Shown: positions 49,301 to 58,500 of the stretch, piece by piece
How positions within the stretch are numbered: the first letter of the stretch is position 1
Layout: the number at the start of each line of letters is the position of its first letter
DNA from: Glandiceps talaboti
Lineage: Eukaryota > Hemichordata > Enteropneusta > Spengelidae
Assembly: GCF_964340395.1 (NCBI RefSeq)
Contig: NC_135569.1
Location: 15,189,519 to 15,253,518, forward strand
Direction of reading: 5' to 3'
Length of the DNA stretch: 64,000 nucleotides
Position numbers and translations under genes: made by a program
Notes under the pieces: model-generated
The model's input: the letters and a program-made list of their open reading frames with translations, nothing else
The model's database searches: none
Told to the model about the DNA's origin: nothing

Positions 49301-52300
49301 TGGGTGACTTCCTCAACTTTGAAATCTTATGAATTAAGAAGCCTGGCTTCACTTACATGTGTTCTGCCATTTTGGGGATTCCCTGAGAGGTTATGTGGAA
49401 AACCCTGCAGGAAAAGACATCACATTTATAATTTCTTTGTCTTTAGATTGTGATAAATGTTTTCCTATCCCTGTTCAATCTGTATGAGTTTTCTGTAGTG
49501 CAGATGTAATGTAAAACAAAATCACATATTTTTTTCAACAGTGCCAAAAGTGAAAGAGATAGAAAAGCAGGAAAACAGAAAGAAAAAGAGAAAAAGTAAG
49601 AAAGAAATGTTTGCAGAGAGAGAAATAGAGGAGAATGACATTTGGGTACAGTGTTCTAACACTTACTGTTTGAAATGGAGGAAGTTAAATAATGTGAAAG
49701 ATCCTTCTACTGTACCAGAAAAGTGGGAATGTAGCATGAATTTAGGTAGGTCAGATTTTTAATATACACTGTACCTCAAACAGAATTTGCAACGACATTT
49801 TTAAGATTATTTTTGTGCTTCCACTTACAGTGTTTTTATTTAGACCACCCGAGCTCAAGGCCATTCACTGCAATTCTCCATTACAATTGAATTACAGGGT
49901 TTTGTTAGAGATGTTAAGTAGGTGAGATTCTTCCTGTCACTGTCAGTTAGCTCTCCAGGTTTACCATTAAGATCACGCGGTCCACATCTGGAAATCTGTA
50001 GTCAAGTTACTAGATCCCCAGTCAGCTACTGACTCTGAGTCAGAGGTTTTACAAACTTAGTGAAAACATTTATAGGACACTTTGTAAGTTTTACTGTATT
50101 CCATCTCTTTGTTCTTGGAGTCCAAAAAGTGTTTATAAAATCCCTAGTATGTAAAATACAACATTTATGCCTTGCTATGCTAGTATGAACCTGCATTCAC
50201 AGGGTTTGAAAACCTGATAGGGCTGAACAATATGATGTAATATCTTACAGTGGTTTGAAAGCCTGCTAGAACAACATGACATACCTTACTTGGGTTAGAA
50301 GTCTGATAGGGCTGAACAACGTGACGTATCTTACTTTGTTTAGAAGTCTGATAGGGCTGAACAACACAACATATCTTACAGTGGTTTAGAAGTCTGATAG
50401 GGCTGAACAACACAACATATCTCACAGTGGTTTAGAAGTCTGATAGGGCTGAACAACATGACATATCTTACAGTGGTTTAGAGGCCTGATAGGGCTAAAC
50501 AACACAACATATCTTACAGTGGTTTAGAAGTCTGATAGGGCTGAACAACATGACAATATATCTTACAGTGGTTTAGACGTCTGATAGGATTAAACAACAC
50601 AACATATCTTACAGTGGTTTAGAAGTCTGATAGGACTGAACAACACAACATATCTTACAGTGATTTAGAAGTCTGATAGGACTGAACAACACAACATATC
50701 TTACAGTGATTTAGAAGTCTGATAGGGCTGAACAACATGACATATCTTACAGTGGTTTAGACGTCTGATAGGGCTGAACAACACAACATATCTTACATAC
50801 AGTCTGTAAAAACCCTGGCTTTTTTGACAACCAGTGTTGTAACCTGAAGGGCCAATGTGTATTAATGTCTTTTCTGTGTTTATTTTTTCCTATAGATGAA
50901 CGCCATAATTCATGTTTCATTGCACAACAGGAGATTGGTGAATTGGATGCAGATCATGAGTTTGTCTTCACCAGATATTGTATTGGTTCATTAGTTTGGG
51001 CACGGATGCCTGGATTTCCATGGTGAGTTTATCAGACATTATATTATAGCATTACCAATTCCAGTGAATTTTGTGACGTCATCGCTGTACATTATTACTG
51101 ATAATGTACTCCATTATTGGGCATCGCGGCCCCGGAACGAGCATAACAATACAAGCTTATGTCAGTAAGGCAATAAAGGTGTGGGTATTTAAGAACAGGG
51201 AAATTATGGGGTATAAACACCATAAGAATTTTTTATAAAAAGATTGAAATTAAAATGAAACAAATTTGTGTTCACAGCATGCGCAGTTCATTAAAGTGTA
51301 TATGTGTGTGTACGTGTACGTACGTGTGTCGCTATGATTAGTATTCAGCTTCCGGGCCGAACATGGCAGACGATGTTCAGCGCTGTGTATATTATACATT
51401 GTTTTGAGTTTCTCGGTCTACAAATTCACCGGAATTGGCAAAACTATAAAATAATAACACTAATGTACTCAAGCAAACTTTGCAGTCGTTCAAAGTTTGC
51501 TTTCGTCCATTATGGGCTGGGAGGGCATATTGTTTAAATATCTATCAGCATCAACAGAACAGATACTATATAACCATGGTAAGAGACAATAATATCTAAT
51601 CAGCATCACAAAACATGCAGACTTGGGAATAGACAATATCTAATCAAAAAACATACTGTAGCCATGGTAACATAATTTAATCAGCATCAACAAAACATAT
51701 ATTGTATACTTGGTAATAGACAATATCTAATCAACAAAACATACTGTAGCCATGGTAACAGACAATATCTAATCAGCATCAACAAAACAGATACTGTTTT
51801 CTTGGTAACAGACAATATCTGATCAACAAAACAAATACTGTAGCCATGGTAACATAATAGCTAATCAACATCAACAAAACATATACTGTAGTCTTGGTAA
51901 CAGACAATATCTAATCAACAAAACTTACTGTAGCCATGGTAACATAATATCTAATCAACATCAACAAAACAGATTATGTAGTTATGGTAACAGGTGAATT
52001 GTATATTTTTATTGACCACTCTATAACATCATTAAAATCATGTGTTTTATTGACACTGATTATACTGCACCCTGTGTACTGCGCATATACTATAGTAGGT
52101 TGTTTTGACAAACTTGCCATGGACATCCAGCGGCCAAAATTTAGCCTGAATGACTCAAGTTCTTGGAAATTACTTGATTTGAAACTACAACTGTCGACAT
52201 CAGACCGTGGACGAATGGAAGCTGTTACAAACAAAGAAAGTAATCAACTGAATTGGATTACACGTGGCACAGCATGTTGTTGGAAGTACAGAGACATGTA

Positions 52301-55300
52301 TTACACTCTTATCATTTGATGAGAACATTTTTATGGCACTTTACATAATAGTTTATTTTCATGTTCACAAACAAATTCCAGTTCCCCTGGCATTTCATGA
52401 ACACATTAAGAGGCCATAAAACTGTACTTATCAAACCAAGTCTCTGCTGTTCCAACAGACTGAGCCAAGTGTTATTATAATTCATTTGTTTACTTTCCCT
52501 GTTTGTAACAGGTTCCGTTTGTCCACGGTCTGATGTCGACAATTGTAGTTAGCAAAATTTTTTTTATCTTGGTTCTGAAATCCACCAACTCTGCCATAAA
52601 ACACTGGAAAATATGTTTTTAAAGAAAGCTAGACAGACAGACAGACAGACAGGACTCAACTATGGTTGCCCTCACTTCTGCTTCTGAATAGCACTCCTAG
52701 TGGTCAAACTCTACAATCTTTTGTTTTTTTCTGATACCCAGCATATGGTGTATTCAACTACTGTAACTGAGTATGTTACTCCTTTATTTATTTAGTACAC
52801 ATAAGCTATCCCGAGAAATAATAAATGAAAATAACAAATATCACCAAAAATAATAAATATAACCAAGAATAAGTTGCTAATAACAAAATATATTTTTTCA
52901 AAACTAAGAGATAAGAACAAAAATGTATTTTAAGAGAGAATTATGTAGACATTCAAAACAATTAAACTTTGAAGTGAAGTCTTATTGAATAGCCGTATAT
53001 TGTATATATACTGTATAATTTTTATATGTGTTCTGTTAGTGGCATAGATTGACATGTAATTGTATTCTTAGGTGGCCTGGAATGCTGGAAGAAGATCCTG
53101 ATACTGATAGCTATTATGAAACTGATGGTGTATCTGGTTATCCTGTAAGTCTTCAGATTTAATGCATTAAATGATAATTATGTACTTTACTAGAGATGGC
53201 TGTAGTGACTAATTGCAAGGGAATGTTATAAGCTAGCTATACAGCCAGTATTTTCAATACTATATACTGTGCATAGCCCATTTCAAGTTAATGTTTACTG
53301 GCTCTGTGTAATACAACCATGCAGAAATCAGTAAGAACAGCACACATACTATACTTTAAGATACCATGATTTGATGAATACAGTTTCTTGCTACATTTTG
53401 TCTAAATGAAATGAAGTAAATTTCCACCATGCAGACATTGAATGTAGATGTCAAGACATTGGCACCCATGTGTCTTCTTCTAGTTGCAATACATTTGAAT
53501 TGTTTATTTCATTTAGACTAAATGTAGCAGGAAATTGTGATCTTGCTATCTTGATGCAAGTTTCTTTAATTTGTTTCTTTGTGGCCATTACATCAAATAG
53601 AGCTGGTGAATTGTAACTTGAAATGAGCTGTACTACAGTGGTGAGATCACTATCCACAAGCTAAAACAAGCACAAACTAAACTAATACTGAGTATTTTTG
53701 CATTAATCTATCAGTGGAGATTGATAGTTTCTACAAAGATGGATGCCATTGCTGTACTTGATTTTAGGTCAAATACCATGTGGTATTCTTTGCTGATAAA
53801 GTGTCCAGGGTATGGTTTTGATTAATTTCCTGTACTTGATTTTAGGTCAAATACCATGTGATATTCTTTGCTGATAAAGTGTCCAGGGTATGGTTTTGAT
53901 TAATTTCTTCTACTTTATTTTAGGTCAAATACCATGTGGTATTCTTTGCTGATAAAGTGTCCATGGTATGGTTTTGATTAATTTCCTGTACTTGATTTTA
54001 GGTCAAATACCATGTGGTATTCTTTGCTGATAAAGTGTCCAGGGCATGGGTTCGTTCTAATGCTGTGGAAGCCTTCACTGGAGATGAAAACATTGCAGAC
54101 TTTGGTTCTGTGAGTTACCTTTTTTTACTATTTACTTATGTGTCTTTCATAGACAGAGAATTATCAGTGCAAAAGTAACCTTAAACTCCCTGTTGTGTAA
54201 GATGTACAGACAAACAAAAGAAAACAAAATAATTAAATTTAAATAATTTTAAAACACTTTTCAAAAGTAATAACTTATGTTTTTCTAGCATAAGTAAACA
54301 GTTGGCAAGTTTTTAGCTTGAAAATCAGCAAATACATAACAAGTGTTTATTGAGAGTCTGGTTCATAACCTTACCTGACACATTTGCATCATTTTGACTT
54401 GTGCCACTAGAGGGCGATGTTTATGAAACATTTGCCCATTCCAGTAACTTGTATCTACAAAAGAACTGACGATGTTCCCATGATTTCTTTGTTACAGACT
54501 AGAGTGAAGGGAAAAGAGTACAAAAGATACATAAAGAAGGCCAAGGAAGAAGCTTTAAAGGCAATGTCTTTGTCAATCAAGGTAATTAAAACTACTGCCG
54601 TTGCAAGGAAAAACAAATCCAGTTATCCACCCATGTGAACCATTTAATTTTCTTGGTGGATCACTCCTTTAGACAGCAACTAGTCTGATGGGCCACTGGA
54701 AAAAATGAAAGGAAATGAAAAAATGCAATCCAGGGCTTGAGAATTCCAATTGTCTGATTCTAGTGACAAACTTACACAACTTACAGAATCCAAGCTGGCT
54801 AATTTAACTGTTTGATTACATGGCAGTAGAATTCAATTGAATTCAGTTCAATTCAATATAAATTTAGTGTCCTCATAGGAAATTTCTATTCAGCTTCTTC
54901 ACTCCAAAGAGACAAAAAATAGAGTTATATGCAAATATGTGTGCAACTAAAAACTAAAAACACTTACACACAAAAGGAAACGAACATTTATTGTAAATAA
55001 AATTCAGCACAATGTTTAGAAAGTTATTAATTAGATTTCTTACTTTCTATGTTTGTATATATTTACAGGACAGAGTCATGACATATGGTTTTAGTAAGAG
55101 ATACAAGGGTTCTTGGGGTGACGATTGTTCTCAAGGTATGTAACTTTCTATGTATACTACTGTAATTGTATTTATTTTGGCAGACAAATTTAAGTGAAAA
55201 GACAATTTTGACTAATTTGTACTGATCGGCAAATCACTCTTGTGAGTGAATAAATTTATTGATTTGAAATAAACCTGGCTTATAATTATGCTTATTCAGA

Positions 55301-55544
55301 ATTTATCATTGAAATTTGTTATGTTGTAGAATGACCAGGGTATAAAGCTCATGTTTTTTTGTTTGAATGTGTTCAACTTGGTTTGCAAAAGGTTTATTAG
55401 ATATTAATTATTCCCCAATATTTTTCTTCATTCTGAGGAAAATACGAATGTCCTAAGTGGCCTTTGTTGTGACAAACCCTTATTTATGGCTGAATGAAGA
55501 AAAATATTGAGGAACAATATAATTTACCTTCTCAAGCATAATTT

Positions 55545-55575
<31 letters not shown>

Positions 55576-58500
55576 TTTGTGAAAATAATGGCGATTTGGA
55601 AAGTTTTGACTCATATTTTGAGCATCGCAGAACCAGCAATGTAAACACGGGTTGCCGTGACGTAGAACAACCAGGGTATAAAATCCATATTTTCTGTTCA
55701 AAGACAATAACTTGGCTTGTGCATGATGTAATAAATTTTACATCCTCAAGCTTATGTGGAATTTCTTCAATAGCAATATTTTGTACTCTTTTAGCTTCAC
55801 AAGGTGATGAGAGAAACTTACATAAGAAGGAAAGTGTGGAAGACGTAAATGATACAGAGATTGAATGTGAAATCAACACACAGCAAAATAGTCAAGCTAC
55901 GTGTATGTCAGTGGAAGATATTCTAAGTAATGCTGAGAGTGTACTGGATGAAGCAGAAGCCATTCTAGAAGAAATCACAGATAAAAAAGGTACACATGCT
56001 TTGTTAGCTCCGCTGTCAGCGAAAGCTGAAAGCGTAGCTTTAGGTATAGGTGGGTATTGAGGTATAGAGAGTAGAGTGAATCATAGGTGTCCGTCAAACT
56101 TTTATATTTTTACTATCTACTCCATAAGTGACAGTCGGAATTCTTCGATATTTGGTGTGCATGTTCCCTGGGGGGAAGCTATTCAGATTTGTTCATGCCA
56201 AGTTGATCTGTGCCATTTTCAATTTTTTATGATTTTTTTTCATAAAATGTCATTTTCATCAACTCCTTGAAAACCTCTTATTAGATTGCTTTGATATCTG
56301 GCGTGTTGATGCGCGGGGGGTAGCTTACTCAGGTTTGTTAATTTCAAGTCAGCACATCCTCATTTTTATTTTTTATGATTTTTTTTTTGTAATTTGAAAA
56401 AAAAATGAATATGTTAATGAGCATAATGACCGACGCCATATTGGAAATCAGTCGACGAGACTTTAAGTAAACTGCCACTTTTCAAAAGACACTATTGACG
56501 TCAAACAAGCAATGTAATATGTGCTATAGTCATAATTCTACGCATTGGGCGCCCAAATGACAAGCGTTTGTTCGAAACAGGGTTGTAAACTTCAAATCCA
56601 ATTCTGCACCCTTCTACATTATCAGCCAATCCGCAACATCCTCATTTGCATACTCTATCCTGATTCGACCAGAAGCTGAAGGTGACCTCATTCGACCGAG
56701 CGATTTTCCACAGCAAGTATCTTGAGTATCAACACAGGACGTTCTTAGTACTCACTAAAATCACACTTCAGACCCACAATAAAAGTGTGATGTTTTCAGA
56801 TAACATGTAACTTGTGGTTAATTCTATATTGTCGTGCAATTTGGAATGACAGTGAACCAGAATTCAGACAGCTTGCGTAAGGAAGGGCATGCCAGGCATG
56901 CGGTTGAAGTTTAAATATGGCCGACAGTTCACATGTAAAGTTAAACGACATGAACGTGTCTTGCCTTTCCAAAATGCAAATATTTGGCAAGTAAAAATAA
57001 TTAAAATAATTACAACTTTAATTTCGCTTCAGACTTTGCATTATGTTTTGCGTATCTTTCCCCGTTTTACATGTAAATCCGAAAATGTTCTCTCTCATCA
57101 TGTCATCAGTGTCAGTGATCATACCGCGCGGGGTAGTCCTCGGGTGCACGAGTCTGTATTACTGACTTGACTCTAAACACCGGAGGGGGAGGGACAATTG
57201 TCATAATCGAGTCCCGAATTCCTCCGTATGCAAGCAGGACTACGTGCGGGGCTGCTTTGAGTACGAGCGAAGTGAGGCATGTTGAGGTATTTTGTTGAGA
57301 ATTATAAATATTGCGAAATGTCAAGTACAAGGTTTAAATACAATGGAATGATGAAAAAAATGGCAGTGTCTGCTGACAGGCGCCGGTCACAAAAAACACT
57401 GTGAATTAAAATATCAGACGATGTACATGTATGTATTAATCGCCGACAATCCACCCGTATGCACGAGGGACTAACCCGGAAGCAAGTCGTTGTCAGCCAT
57501 ACGTTACAGTGGTAACATCGTCCGAGAAATCGCTGCGTTCAGAGTGTCATTATTCACAGAATTGTTGTTTTCGAGTGAAAACCCGTCTTGAATTGTATAA
57601 CTCTAACAAATGAAGACATGTCAAGTTATATTTTGAAAGTTGTATCGCTAGTTTGAGACGATTTTCTCACGTACTATAGTGCTATCGAGGCTTACTTGGA
57701 AGTAGTAGGACCTTCCAGTTCATCGGGAAGTTTAGCCAGTCCGATAATTCTTTCTGGTTTAGTTTACAACACTTTTGATCACGCAGATTTTGTTGTTGTG
57801 ATGAAAAGAAATTAAAAAAAGATCATTTCAACCATTTCGTTGTGTTTTCTTTGTGAAAGGTATAAAACCGAACATGAACGAGTGTTACCACTGTAACGTA
57901 TGGCTGAGAATGACTCTCTTCCGGGTACTTGAGATTGTCGCCGTACGGAAACTAAGATGGCGATTAATACATTTCTTCCCTATATATATCTACCACAACT
58001 AGAACAAGTTGAATGTTGTTGACTTTGTAAATTTGTTAGAAAATTGAAATTCAAATTGCCTCAAAATTATTTTAGATCCCTAGTTTATTTCATTCTTCAT
58101 TAAAATTTTCCAGGGTTACAGCTGTAAGACACTGGAATTACTTATAGCCAACCTCAAAATCCTCTTTTTTTCTTTTTCTTGTGTGCATTTCCCAGTCATT
58201 TTTTTCTGAGATTTTGTGCAATTTTTCATAACAGTAGATTTTTGTTATAAAATGGTGACTATGGTATAAAAGTACAATACATTACCAACTTCTGTGTAAA
58301 ATGTGTTTTATAGTGAGACATCATATGAAACCACTAACCACTTTATTGCATCGCTAAAACAAAACTGCATAGTGACTCGAAGAGCTGAAGACCTGAACCA
58401 CTTCTACATGTCACCAAAATAAAAAATTAAATTAAAAAAAAAACAGCGGAGCTATTCTGACCGATAGGTCGCTTGTTTTGTATATTGCAATGACTAATAA

